A stretch of 64,000 nt of DNA from Actinomycetospora soli (GTDB taxonomy: Bacteria; Actinomycetota; Actinomycetes; Mycobacteriales; Pseudonocardiaceae). The stretch lies in assembly GCF_021026295.1 (NCBI RefSeq), contig NZ_JAJNDA010000021.1, forward strand, positions 25,104 to 89,103, given 5' to 3'. This document shows, piece after piece, positions 36,267 through 47,173 of this stretch. The position numbers were made by a program, and so were the translations under genes. Positions within the stretch are counted from its first letter, which is position 1. Each line of letters opens with the position of its first letter. Under the pieces are notes generated by a model. The model was given only the letters and a program-made list of their open reading frames with translations. It had not been told where the DNA came from and did no database searches.

Positions 36267-37034
36267 GTGCCCGATCGCTCCCCCGCACCCGGCGACCCCG
36301 CGGCGACCGCCCGGGAGAAGCTCCCCGCGCCGCGCCGCAACCCGGTCCTCCACGCGGTCGACCTCGTCCGCGAGACGATGCCGCCGCTGCACCCGGGCGG
36401 CGCGCCGGTCATCGGCGCCGTCGCCGCCGGCGCCCTCGCGCTCCGCGCCGCCCGCGGGCGCGGCACCCTCGGCGCCGTCCTGACGACGGCGGCCGTCGCC
36501 GCCTTCTTCCGCGCCCCGCACCGAACGACCCCGCAGCGCGCCGACATCGCCGTCGCACCCGCCGACGGCACGGTCAGCGTCATCGGGGACGCCGAGGCCC
36601 CGCCCGAGCTCGTCGCGAAGGGGTTCCCGTCCGGGCCGCGCCCGCGGGTCAGCGCCTTCCTCTCGGTCTACGACGTGCACGTCCAGCGCATGCCCGTGGA
36701 CGGCCAGGTCCTCGCGGTCGAGCACCGTCCGGGCACCTTCGTCTCCGCCGACCTGCCCGAGGCGAGCGAGGCCAACTCGCGGACCTCGGTCTGGGTCCGC
36801 GACACCGCGGGCCGCGACCTCGCCGTCGTCCAGATCGCGGGCCTCGTGGCACGCCGGATCGTGTGCGACGCGCGGCCGGGCGACGAGGTGGTCGCCGGCG
36901 AGACCTACGGGCTCATCCGGTTCGGCTCGCGGGTCGACCTCCTGCTCCCGCCCGGCGCCGAGATCGGCGTGCACGTCGGCCAGCGCACGGTGGGCGCGGA
37001 GACGGTGCTCGCGGAGCTCGGGCAGGAGCCCTAG
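36267..37034 (+). CDS. psd: Phosphatidylserine decarboxylase proenzyme
   Basis: GTG 36267 gives 255 residues. Archaeal/actinobacterial short-type Psd: APADGTVSVIGDAE, FLSVYDVHVQRMPVDG with the conserved His, and RFGSRVDLLLP, where self-cleavage between Gly and Ser creates the pyruvoyl group. A hydrophobic stretch near residues 45-80 anchors it to the membrane. It decarboxylates phosphatidylserine to phosphatidylethanolamine. Its stop overlaps the pssA start by one base (TAGTG), coupling the two pathway steps. Confidence 0.93.
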   Translation: MPDRSPAPGDPAATAREKLPAPRRNPVLHAVDLVRETMPPLHPGGAPVIGAVAAGALALRAARGRGTLGAVLTTAAVAAFFRAPHRTTPQRADIAVAPADGTVSVIGDAEAPPELVAKGFPSGPRPRVSAFLSVYDVHVQRMPVDGQVLAVEHRPGTFVSADLPEASEANSRTSVWVRDTAGRDLAVVQIAGLVARRIVCDARPGDEVVAGETYGLIRFGSRVDLLLPPGAEIGVHVGQRTVGAETVLAELGQEP

Positions 37035-37978
37035 TGCCCGCCACGACCGGCCCGAACGTCCGCACCGCCCCCGGCGTCCGCCTGCTGCCCAACGCCGTCA
37101 CGGTCCTCGCGCTCTGTTCGGGCCTGTCGGGCGTGCAGTTCATGCTCGCCGGCAACGAGGTCGCCGCGATCGCCGCCATCGCGCTCGCCGGGGTCTTCGA
37201 CGCCCTCGACGGCCGCCTCGCCCGGCTGCTCGACGCCTCCAGCCGGATCGGCGCGGAGCTGGACTCGCTGTCGGACTGCATCTCCTTCGGCGTCTCCCCC
37301 GCGCTGATCCTCTTCCTGTGGTCGCTGCACGACCTGCGCATCGGCTGGGTCGTCGCGCTCGTGCTCGTCGTGTCCGCCGCACTGCGCCTCGCCCGCTTCA
37401 ACACGCTCGCCGACGACGCCGAGGCCAAGCCGTTCGCCGGGGAGTTCTTCGTCGGCGTGCCCGCCCCGGCCGGGGCCCTCGTGGCCCTGACCCCGCTCGC
37501 CACCGAGTTGCTGCTGGGCCCGGGGTGGTGGTCGGCGCCGGTCACGGTCGCGATCTGGACGGTGCTCTCCGCCGCGCTGATGATCTCGCGGATCCCGACC
37601 GCCTCGCTCAAGAGCGTCCGGGTGCCCCCGACGGCGATCGCGCCGGCACTGGTGCTGGTCGCGCTGGTCGCGGCGGCGATCGTCGCGGTGCCGTTCCTGC
37701 TCTACCCGGTCGCGATCCTGGCCTACCTGGCCCACATCCCGTACGCGGTCTACCGGTACCGCTGGCTCGACCGGCACCCGGAGGTCTGGCACGTGCCACC
37801 ACGCCAGCGGCGCGCCGTGCGCCGCGCCCACCGCCGCCTCGGACTGCTGCCGCCGCGCCGCCCGCTGCCGCGGCGCGTCGCGGGTGCGGCGGCCCGGGCC
37901 GGGCGCCGCACGATCAACCGCGACCGTCCGGGCCCGCAGCGGCTCGGGCTGCGTCGCCGTCGGCAGGACAAGTCGTGA
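37034..37978 (+). CDS. pssA: CDP-diacylglycerol--serine O-phosphatidyltransferase
   Basis: 314 residues from GTG 37034. The CDP-alcohol phosphotransferase signature is intact: DALDGRLAR, then G eight residues on, then two Asp (GAELDSLSD). Six to eight membrane helices precede a ~70-residue basic tail (RRHRRLG, RPLPRR) that is longer than usual and probably cytoplasmic. It makes phosphatidylserine for Psd. It overlaps psd by 1 bp and the downstream ATPase gene by 4 bp (GTGA). Confidence 0.93.
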   Translation: MPATTGPNVRTAPGVRLLPNAVTVLALCSGLSGVQFMLAGNEVAAIAAIALAGVFDALDGRLARLLDASSRIGAELDSLSDCISFGVSPALILFLWSLHDLRIGWVVALVLVVSAALRLARFNTLADDAEAKPFAGEFFVGVPAPAGALVALTPLATELLLGPGWWSAPVTVAIWTVLSAALMISRIPTASLKSVRVPPTAIAPALVLVALVAAAIVAVPFLLYPVAILAYLAHIPYAVYRYRWLDRHPEVWHVPPRQRRAVRRAHRRLGLLPPRRPLPRRVAGAAARAGRRTINRDRPGPQRLGLRRRRQDKS

Positions 37979-40305
37979 CCCCGCAGGTCACCCTCACCGC
38001 CCAGCTCTCGACGTCGGCCGTGGACGCGCGCCGCGGCGTCGTCCGGCTGCACGGCGAGGTCTTCTCCGCCCTGGGGCTCGCCGCGTGGGACGCCGTGCGC
38101 CTCGTCGGCACCCGCCCGACGGTCGCCCTGGCCGCACCCGCCGTCGGGATGACCGCTCCCGGCACCGCGACGCTCGACGAGACCGCGATGGTCAACGCGG
38201 GGATCGTGGCCGGCAGCCCGGTCGCGGTGGAGCCGGTGACCGTGAGCGCGGCCCGGACGATCACGCTGTCCGGGTCGCGGCTGGCGGCCGGGGCCGTCGC
38301 GCCGGAGACGCTGCGCCTGGCGCTGACGGGCAAGGTGCTCAGCGCCGGCGACACCGTCTCGCTGCTCCCGCAGGACCTCGCCCCGGTCCCCGGGGCCGAC
38401 GCGGTCGGCACCCGGACCCGCCTGGCGCGGGAGCTCGGTACCACGTGGACCACCGAGCTGGTCACGGTCGTCGACGTCGAACCCGCGGGCCCGGACGCCT
38501 TCGTGGTCGCCCCGAGCACCGTCGTCGGCTGGCAGGACGGCCCGCGCACCGGCGCCCGCGCCCGGCCCGAGGACCGGTCGGACTTCGCGCCGTCGGGCTT
38601 CTTCGCCGCCGCGCCGCGCGCCACCGGCCCCGCCGCCCCGGGCCCCGGGCTGACCGCCGCCTCCGCCGGGACCCCGGCGGCCGCGTCCACCGCTCCGGCG
38701 GCCCGGGCGGCCCCGGCAGCGCCTGCCGCTCCGGCGGAGCCGACCGTCGCCGTGACCGACCTCGTCGGCCAGCAGGACCCCGCCCGACGGCTGCGGGAGT
38801 GGCTGGACCTCGTCTTCACGCGCCCGGAGCTGCTGACCCGCCTCGGCGCCGCCGCCCGGCTCGGGGTGCTCGTGACCGGCCCCGAGGGGGTCGGGCGCAC
38901 GACGTTCGTCCGCGCGGTCGCGGCGGAGGCCGAGGTCGGCGTCGTCGTGCTCGACGCGCCGGCGGCCGCGGCCCTCGAGGCGGGGGCGGCGGCCGAACGG
39001 GTGCGGTCGGCCTGCTCCCGGGCCCGCGCGGCGGACGGCCCGACCGTGCTGCTGGTACCCGACGTCGAGACGCTCCTGCCCGCCTCCGACCCGCCGCCGC
39101 TGGCGACGGTGGTCCTCGACGAGCTGCGGTCGGTGATCGCCGACGGGGTGGCGCTGGTGGCGACCGCGCAGGGCGGCGAGTCGGTCGACCCGCGGCTGCG
39201 GGCCCCCGACCTCGTCGACCGCGAGCTCGGCCTGCCCGCTCCCGGTGACCGCGAGCGCGCCGAGCTGCTCCGCGTGCTCCTGCGGGAGGTGCCGCTGGCC
39301 GCCGACGTCGACCTCGGCGCCGTCGGGCTCCGGACGCCGGGCTTCGTCGCGGCCGACCTCGTGGCGCTGCGCCGGGAGGCGGCGGTGCGGGCGGCGCTGC
39401 GCGGCGGGGACGACCTGGAGCTCGGACAGGACGACCTCCTCGGCGCCGTGACCTCGGTGCGGCCGGTGTCGCTGACCTCGTCGGGCTCGCAGACGCTGCA
39501 CTCCGGCGGGCTCACGCTCGACGACGTCGGCGACATGGTCGAGACCAAGCAGGCGCTCACCGAGACCGTGCTCTGGCCGCTGACCTACCCCGACTCCTTC
39601 GCGCGCCTCGGCGTCGACCCGCCCCGCGGGGTGCTGCTCTACGGCCCGCCCGGCGGCGGCAAGACGTTCCTCATGCGCGCGCTGGCCGGCACGGGGCAGC
39701 TCAACGTGTTCGTCGTGAAGGGCGCCGAGCTGCTCGACAAGTACGTGGGCGAGTCCGAGCGGGCCGTGCGCGAGCTGTTCCGGCGCGCGGCCGACGCCGC
39801 GCCCGCGCTGGTGTTCCTCGACGAGGTCGACGCGCTCGCACCGCGGCGCGGCGGGTCGTCGGACGCCGGGGTGGCCGACCGGGTCGTCGCCGCCCTGCTC
39901 ACCGAACTGGACGGCGCGACCCCGCTGCGCGACGTCGTGGTCCTCGGCGCCACCAACCGGCCGGAGCTGATCGACCCGGCCCTGCTGCGGCCCGGCCGGC
40001 TCGAGCGCCAGATCTACGTGCCCCCGCCCGACGCCGAGGCCCGCGCGGCGGTGCTGCGCGCCGCCTCGAAGGCGACGCCGCTCGCCGAGGACGTGGACCT
40101 CGACGCGCTCGGCGCCGCGCTCGAGGGCTACTCGGCGGCCGACTGCGCCGCGCTCGTCCGCGAGGCCGCCCTCACGGCCATGCGGGCCTCGCTGGACTCC
40201 ACCGAGGTGACCGCCGCGCAGTTCGAGGCGGCGCGCCAGGTGGTGCGGCCGTCGCTGGACCCGCGGCAGCTCGCCGAGCTGGAGGCGTACGCGAACCGGG
40301 GCTGA
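37975..40305 (+). CDS. CDC48-like double AAA+ ATPase (Rv0435c-like)
   Basis: 776 residues. An N-terminal double-psi-barrel-like domain (about 1-185) is followed by an Ala/Pro-rich linker and two AAA+ domains. D1 is degenerate: its Walker A reads GPEGVGRT (about 300-307, Lys replaced by Arg) and its Walker B VLLVPDVE lacks the catalytic Glu. D2 is complete: GPPGGGKT (about 556-563), LVFLDEVD (about 611-618), the second region of homology with LRPGRLER. It resembles CDC48/VAT unfoldases with one active ring. The fixed association with psd-pssA in actinobacteria suggests a membrane-lipid or membrane-protein quality role, unproven. Confidence 0.88.
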   Translation: MTPQVTLTAQLSTSAVDARRGVVRLHGEVFSALGLAAWDAVRLVGTRPTVALAAPAVGMTAPGTATLDETAMVNAGIVAGSPVAVEPVTVSAARTITLSGSRLAAGAVAPETLRLALTGKVLSAGDTVSLLPQDLAPVPGADAVGTRTRLARELGTTWTTELVTVVDVEPAGPDAFVVAPSTVVGWQDGPRTGARARPEDRSDFAPSGFFAAAPRATGPAAPGPGLTAASAGTPAAASTAPAARAAPAAPAAPAEPTVAVTDLVGQQDPARRLREWLDLVFTRPELLTRLGAAARLGVLVTGPEGVGRTTFVRAVAAEAEVGVVVLDAPAAAALEAGAAAERVRSACSRARAADGPTVLLVPDVETLLPASDPPPLATVVLDELRSVIADGVALVATAQGGESVDPRLRAPDLVDRELGLPAPGDRERAELLRVLLREVPLAADVDLGAVGLRTPGFVAADLVALRREAAVRAALRGGDDLELGQDDLLGAVTSVRPVSLTSSGSQTLHSGGLTLDDVGDMVETKQALTETVLWPLTYPDSFARLGVDPPRGVLLYGPPGGGKTFLMRALAGTGQLNVFVVKGAELLDKYVGESERAVRELFRRAADAAPALVFLDEVDALAPRRGGSSDAGVADRVVAALLTELDGATPLRDVVVLGATNRPELIDPALLRPGRLERQIYVPPPDAEARAAVLRAASKATPLAEDVDLDALGAALEGYSAADCAALVREAALTAMRASLDSTEVTAAQFEAARQVVRPSLDPRQLAELEAYANRG

Positions 40306-40319
40306 GCGTGCACATGCTG

Positions 40320-40352
40320 CCGCCGGGCGCGGATCTCGACCGTGCCCGGCGG
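40320..40352 (+). terminator. Terminator hairpin of the psd-pssA-ATPase operon
   Basis: Perfect 9-bp arms CCGCCGGGC / GCCCGGCGG with a 15-nt loop, starting 14 bp after the ATPase stop. Confidence 0.6.
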
Positions 40353-40409
40353 GCCTGCGTACGGTCACGCGCGCAGCGTCCGGGACCGGTGTGGGGTGGC
40401 TCCGCAGAC

Positions 40410-40739
40410 ATGATCTTCATCGTGATCAGCATCGACGTCCGGGCGGACCGCCGCGAGGAGTTCCTCCGCGGTGTCACGCGCTACTCCGCACAGGTCCGCG
40501 AGGAGCCCGGCAACCGGCACTTCACCTGCTACGAGTCGGTGGAGGCGAGCGGGGAGTTCGTCGTCGTCGCCACCTACGCGGACGCCGAGGCGGGCGCCGC
40601 GCACGTCGGCTCGGAGCACGCGCAGTGGTTCTTCGGGTGGCTCCCGTCCGTCGTCGCGACAGTGCCACGCATCGTGTACCAGGACCTGCCCGCCGGGATG
40701 GACTGGACGGAGATGGGCGAGGTCGCCGCCCGCATGTGA
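40410..40739 (+). CDS. Antibiotic biosynthesis monooxygenase (ABM) domain protein
   Basis: ATG 40410 gives 109 residues. The ABM ferredoxin-like fold is seen in MIFIVISIDVRADRREEFLR, EEPGNRHFTCYES, EFVVVATYADAEAGAAHVGS and the final strand. Such dimeric small proteins include quinone-forming monooxygenases, haem-degrading enzymes and stress proteins. No biosynthetic cluster adjoins, so a housekeeping role is more likely. Confidence 0.82.
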   Translation: MIFIVISIDVRADRREEFLRGVTRYSAQVREEPGNRHFTCYESVEASGEFVVVATYADAEAGAAHVGSEHAQWFFGWLPSVVATVPRIVYQDLPAGMDWTEMGEVAARM

Positions 40740-40757
40740 GCGGGGCCGGACACGACG

Positions 40758-40796
40758 ACGGCCCGCGAGCCGCGTCGGACGCGGACCGCGGGCCGT
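40758..40796. terminator. Bidirectional terminator hairpin
   Basis: 19-bp arms beginning ACGGCCCGCGAG and ending CGCGGGCCGT, two mismatches, loop of one base, between convergent genes. Confidence 0.75.
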
Positions 40797-40809
40797 GGTC
40801 GGTGCGGGG

Positions 40810-41535
40810 TCAGGAACCCTTCTGGGCGTTCTGGCCCCAGTTGTTCGTGGCGATCACGATGACGCCGGGCGAGGCGCCCTGGATGCCCGGGAAGCGCGGC
40901 TCGGCGCGGACCCCGAACGAGGCCGCGAGCGCCTCGGCCGCACCCTCCTCGCCGCTGCCGGGGCGGTAGTAGACCGTGCTGACCGGGATGACGCCCTGGG
41001 CGTAGTTGCCGGTCTCCACGACGTCGAAGCCGCGGCCCTGGATCTGGCCGGCGGCGGTCTCGGCGAGGCCACGGATGGTCGAGTTGTTGTAGACGCGGAC
41101 CGGCACGTTCGCGTACGACGCACCTCCGCCGCCCCCGGAGCCGGAGCCCGACCCGGAGCCCCCGCCCGGCACGATCGGCGGGGCGGCCGCGACCGGCGGC
41201 AGCGCCTCGGTGACCGGGGGTGCCGGCGCACCGGCCACGCCGCCCGGCACCCCACCCGGCTGGCCGCCGACACCGGGCTGCCCCGGCTGGCCGGGCTGAC
41301 CCGGCTGGTTCGGGACGCCCGGCTGGCCCTGCTGGTCGGCGCCCGGCTGCCCCGGGGCACCCGGCTCGCCGGGAGCGGGCGCGATGGTCGACGTCGGGGA
41401 CGCGGCCGGGGCACTGGACGTGCCCTGCCCGCCGAGGCTGATCAGGCCCACCACGGCGGCGATGGCGGCCACGCCCAGCAGCGCGACCCCCGCGATGCGC
41501 AAGCGGGAGGCGCCGGACGCCCCGGGACCCGTCAT
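40810..41535 (-). CDS. LytR C-terminal domain protein, VirR-like, with collagen-like linker
   Basis: 241 residues. A membrane helix at about 13-35 (IAGVALLGVAAIAAVVGLIS) is followed by a long extracytoplasmic linker of PGQPGQPGQPG type, then the LytR_C domain (VPVRVYNNSTIRGLAETAAGQ, GVIVIATNNW). M. tuberculosis VirR (Rv0431), the syntenic protein, affects vesicle release and cell-envelope integrity. It lies downstream of DUF3263 in the same direction with a 48-bp gap, probably one operon. Confidence 0.87.
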   Translation of the reverse strand: MTGPGASGASRLRIAGVALLGVAAIAAVVGLISLGGQGTSSAPAASPTSTIAPAPGEPGAPGQPGADQQGQPGVPNQPGQPGQPGQPGVGGQPGGVPGGVAGAPAPPVTEALPPVAAAPPIVPGGGSGSGSGSGGGGGASYANVPVRVYNNSTIRGLAETAAGQIQGRGFDVVETGNYAQGVIPVSTVYYRPGSGEEGAAEALAASFGVRAEPRFPGIQGASPGVIVIATNNWGQNAQKGS

Positions 41536-41583
41536 GACCCTGCTCCCCTTCCGGCGACAACCGTTCGAGGGATCAGGAGACCA

Positions 41584-41904
41584 CTACGAGGGCTCCACAC
41601 CGAGGCGACGCGCCGCACGCGCGCGCTGTCGTGTCTGCCGCAACCGCCGGAGCCGCTTGACGAGCATCGGATCGGCCGCGTGGGCCTCCGGACGGTCCAC
41701 GAGCGCGTTGAGGACCTGGTAGTAGCGCGTCGCCGACATGTCGAACAGCTCGCGGATCGCCTGCTCCTTGGCGCCCGCGTACTTCCACCACTGCCGCTCG
41801 AACGCGAGGATCTCGCGGTCGCGGCGGGTCAGTCCGTCGTCGGGCGCCGAGGTGTGCCGACCGGCGGACGGGGCCGGGCCGGTGGTAGCTGCAGGTGCGT
41901 CCAT
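41584..41904 (-). CDS. DUF3263 domain protein (Rv0430-like)
   Basis: ATG 41904 is chosen because GAGGAGCG lies five bases upstream; starts at 41970 and 41985 would add 22 to 27 residues but run through a perfect palindrome. 106 residues. The DUF3263 core ([40 protein letters not shown]) looks like a helix-turn-helix module, and a basic tail follows ([18 protein letters not shown]). Probably a small DNA-binding protein. It is paired with the VirR-like gene as in M. tuberculosis Rv0430-Rv0431. Confidence 0.85.
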   Translation of the reverse strand: MDAPAATTGPAPSAGRHTSAPDDGLTRRDREILAFERQWWKYAGAKEQAIRELFDMSATRYYQVLNALVDRPEAHAADPMLVKRLRRLRQTRQRARAARRLGVEPS

Positions 41905-41951
41905 CACGCTCCTCGGAGTCGTTCCGTCGACCCCCGCGGGAGCCGTCGCGA

Positions 41952-41973
41952 CGAATGACACGGGTGTCATTCG
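41952..41973. promoter_or_regulatory. Perfect 22-bp palindrome upstream of DUF3263
   Basis: CGAATGACAC-GG-GTGTCATTCG, 10-bp arms without mismatch, 48 bp upstream of the DUF3263 start and about 100 bp from the divergent def start. It looks like a TetR/GntR-type operator; the regulator is unknown. Confidence 0.7.
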
Positions 41974-42073
41974 CGTGCCCTCCATTCAACCACGACCCCC
42001 TGACAACACCCCGGCGACGCACGTCGTCACCAGCTCCCACCTGCGGTGGAGCCGCCGTCTAGGCTCGCCCGCC

Positions 42074-42661
42074 GTGACCGTCCGCCCGATCGTCGTGACC
42101 GGCGAGCCCGTGCTGCACGCCCCGACGACCCCGTTCACCGACGACGAGTTCGGCACCGAGGCGCTCCGCACGCTCGTCGAGGACCTCTTCGAGACCATGG
42201 ACGCCGCGCACGGCGTCGGGCTCGCCGCCAACCAGATCGGGGTCGGTCGGCGGGTGTTCGTCTTCGACTGCCCCGACCCGGAGCTCGAGGGCGAGCGGCG
42301 CCGCGGGGTCGTGGTCAACCCGGCCCTGGAGACCACCGAGGTCCCGGAGACGATGCCCGACGAGGACGACGACGCCGAGGGCTGCCTCTCGGTGCCCGGC
42401 GAGTCGTTCCCCACCGGCCGGGCCGACTGGGCGCGCGTGACCGGACGCGACGTCGAGGGGGACCCGGTGAGCGTGGAGGGCCGCGGCTTCTTCGCCCGCT
42501 GCCTGCAGCACGAGACCGACCACCTCGACGGCCTCGTCTACACCGACCGCCTGATCGGCCGGAACAAGCGGGCGGCCAAGCGCGCGATCCGGGCGAACGG
42601 GTGGGGCGTCCCCGGGACGACGTGGATGCCGGGCGTCGACCCGGATCCGTTCGGCCACTGA
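42074..42661 (+). CDS. def: Peptide deformylase
   Basis: GTG 42074 gives 195 residues. All three PDF motifs are intact: [19 protein letters not shown] (metal-ligand Cys) and QHETDHLDG (HExxH-type with two His ligands). It removes the N-formyl group from nascent proteins. TAGGCT nine to fourteen bases upstream of the start suggests a near-leaderless transcript. Divergent from DUF3263, matching the M. tuberculosis def (Rv0429c) neighbourhood. Confidence 0.95.
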   Translation: MTVRPIVVTGEPVLHAPTTPFTDDEFGTEALRTLVEDLFETMDAAHGVGLAANQIGVGRRVFVFDCPDPELEGERRRGVVVNPALETTEVPETMPDEDDDAEGCLSVPGESFPTGRADWARVTGRDVEGDPVSVEGRGFFARCLQHETDHLDGLVYTDRLIGRNKRAAKRAIRANGWGVPGTTWMPGVDPDPFGH

Positions 42662-42752
42662 CCCCCGCTCCGGTGCCAGCAATGCGGGCGCCCGGTTCCG
42701 CCCACGACGAACAGCGTCGTCGTGCGTGCTGCAACGGTGTAAGCACGAGGGC

Positions 42753-43688
42753 GTGGACGAGCTCGACTCCTACTCCCGCACCGTCGTCACCGTGGCCGAG
42801 ACGCTCGGCCCCGCCGTGGCCGCACTCGCCGTCGGCGACCCGGAGCGCCCGCGGGGTGCCGGGAGCGCGGTCGTCATCGAGGACCCGGACGGCGACGGCA
42901 CCGTCCTCGTCACCAACGCCCACGTCGTCGACCGCGCCCGGGGCGGGCGGGCCACGTTCGCCGACGGCAGCCACGCTGACGTCCGCGTCCTCGGCGCCGA
43001 CCCGCTCGCCGACCTCGCCGTCCTCGCCGTGCACCCCGACGCGGCCACGCCCGCCCCGGTGACCCTCGGCGACGCGAGCGGGCTGCGGGTCGGGCAGCTC
43101 GTCGTCGCCGTCGGCAACCCGTTCGGGCTCGCGGGCAGCGTCACCGCCGGGGTGGTCAGCGGGCTCGGGCGCAGCCTCCCCACGAAGGACGGCCGCGTCG
43201 TCGAGGACGTGATCCAGACCGACGCCGCGCTCAACCCCGGCAACTCGGGCGGCGCGCTCGCCGACGCGCGCGGACACGTCGTCGGGATCAACACCGCCGT
43301 CGCGGGCGTCGGGCTGGGCCTCGCCGTCCCGTGGAACGACACGACGCGCGCGATCGTCGCCAGCCTGCGCCGCGACGGCCGGGTGCGCCGCGGCTACCTC
43401 GGCGTGGTCGGCGCCCCGACCCCGCTGCCGGTCGACGTGGCCCTGCGGCTCGGGCGCCGCCAGGGCCTGCGGGTCGCCGAGGTGGTGCGGGAGAGCCCGG
43501 CCGCCCGGGCCGGCCTCAAGCCGGGGGACATCGTCGTCGACGCCGACCACGAGCCGGTCACCCAGGCCCGTGACCTGCAGCGGCGCCTCTTCGCCGACGC
43601 GATCGGCCGCACGCTCCCGGTCACCGTGCTGCGCGGCGACGCCATGGTCGACGTGCTCGCGGTACCGGCGGAGCTCACCGGCTCGTGA
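42753..43688 (+). CDS. HtrA-like serine protease with PDZ domain, no signal peptide
   Basis: GTG 42753 gives 311 residues. Trypsin-like triad: His in TNAHVVD, Asp in DPLADLAVLAV, Ser in NPGNSGGAL. A C-terminal PDZ domain follows (GLRVAEVVRESPAARAGLKPGDIV). Unlike classical HtrA/DegP it has no signal peptide or membrane helix, so it appears cytoplasmic unless the start lies further upstream (GTG 42726 adds only nine polar residues). Substrates unknown. Confidence 0.9.
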   Translation: MDELDSYSRTVVTVAETLGPAVAALAVGDPERPRGAGSAVVIEDPDGDGTVLVTNAHVVDRARGGRATFADGSHADVRVLGADPLADLAVLAVHPDAATPAPVTLGDASGLRVGQLVVAVGNPFGLAGSVTAGVVSGLGRSLPTKDGRVVEDVIQTDAALNPGNSGGALADARGHVVGINTAVAGVGLGLAVPWNDTTRAIVASLRRDGRVRRGYLGVVGAPTPLPVDVALRLGRRQGLRVAEVVRESPAARAGLKPGDIVVDADHEPVTQARDLQRRLFADAIGRTLPVTVLRGDAMVDVLAVPAELTGS

Positions 43689-43753
43689 TCACCGGTCCCT
43701 TGCGACGCCCACCCACGGGATGGCACCGTCGGTGACGGATCCACAACTGCACA

Positions 43754-46263
<2,510 letters not shown>

Positions 46264-46266
<3 letters not shown>

Positions 46267-46301
46267 GCAGTCAGGGTCGCTATGACGACCGTTTCTGCTC
46301 A
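46264..46301 (+). terminator. Two-tier hairpin between the thiD copies
   Basis: Outer arms TGAGCAG / CTGCTCA and inner arms GGTCG / CGACC, overlapping the thiD stop codon. It may attenuate transcription into the second copy. Confidence 0.55.
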
Positions 46302-46326
46302 CCTGGCCGTAGGCCACACTGCGAGC

Positions 46327-47157
46327 ATGGCCGACACCCCGCCCCGCGCGCTCACGATCGGCGGCTCCGACTCCGGCGGCGCCGCCGGGATCGAGGCCGA
46401 CCTGCGGGCGATGACGGCGTGCGGGGTGCACGGGTGCGTCGCGATGACGGCCGTGACGGTGCAGAACTCGCTCGGCGTCTCCGGCGTGCACCTCGTGCCG
46501 CCGGAGACGGTCGCCGCGCAGGTCCGGGCCGTGGTGAGCGACATCGGGGTGGGCGCCGCGAAGACCGGCATGCTCGCGACGGCGGGGATCATCGAGGCCG
46601 TCGCGGACGTCGTCGACGAGGTGGGGATCGGCCGGGAGTCCACGCCGTTCGTCCTCGACCCCGTGGCCGCCTCGATGTACGGGGAGCCCCTCCTGGCCGA
46701 GGACGCGATGGAGGCCATCCGCACGCTGCTCTTCCCGCGCGCGGCGCTGGCCACCCCGAACCTCGACGAGATCCGGCTGCTCGCGGGCGTCACCGTGACC
46801 GACCGGGACACCGCCCGGAAGGCCGCCGACGCCCTGCACGACCTCGGCGCCCGCTGGGCCCTCGTCAAGGGCGGGCACCTGCACGGCTCGCCGGAGGTGG
46901 TCGACCTGCTCTCCGACGGCACCGACACCTGGGAGTTCACCGGCCCGCGCATCGACACCCAGCACGTCCACGGCGCCGGCGACGCGCTGGCCAGCGCCAC
47001 CTGCGCCGGGCTCGCGCGGGGACTCGAGATGCCGGAGGCCGTGGGGTACGCCGAGCGCTACATCCGGCGGGCCGTGGCGGCGTCGTACCCGCTCGGCGCG
47101 GGGACGGGGCCGGTCTCGCCGCTGTGGGCGATCGCGGACTGGGACGGCGGGTCGTGA
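46327..47157 (+). CDS. ThiD paralogue (copy 2)
   Basis: ATG 46327 gives 276 residues, aligned to copy 1 along its length (ALTIGGSDSGGAAGIEADLRAM, VTVQNSLGVSGVH, DPVAASMYGEP, LATPNLDEIRLLA, HGAGDALASA). It is a tandem duplication, diverged in roughly half of positions by eye. The active-site segment again has Asp where HGTGC-type ThiD has Cys. It may salvage HMP, pyridoxal or another alcohol. It has no riboswitch of its own. Confidence 0.88.
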   Translation: MADTPPRALTIGGSDSGGAAGIEADLRAMTACGVHGCVAMTAVTVQNSLGVSGVHLVPPETVAAQVRAVVSDIGVGAAKTGMLATAGIIEAVADVVDEVGIGRESTPFVLDPVAASMYGEPLLAEDAMEAIRTLLFPRAALATPNLDEIRLLAGVTVTDRDTARKAADALHDLGARWALVKGGHLHGSPEVVDLLSDGTDTWEFTGPRIDTQHVHGAGDALASATCAGLARGLEMPEAVGYAERYIRRAVAASYPLGAGTGPVSPLWAIADWDGGS

Positions 47158-47173
47158 TCGTACGATCGGTCCC

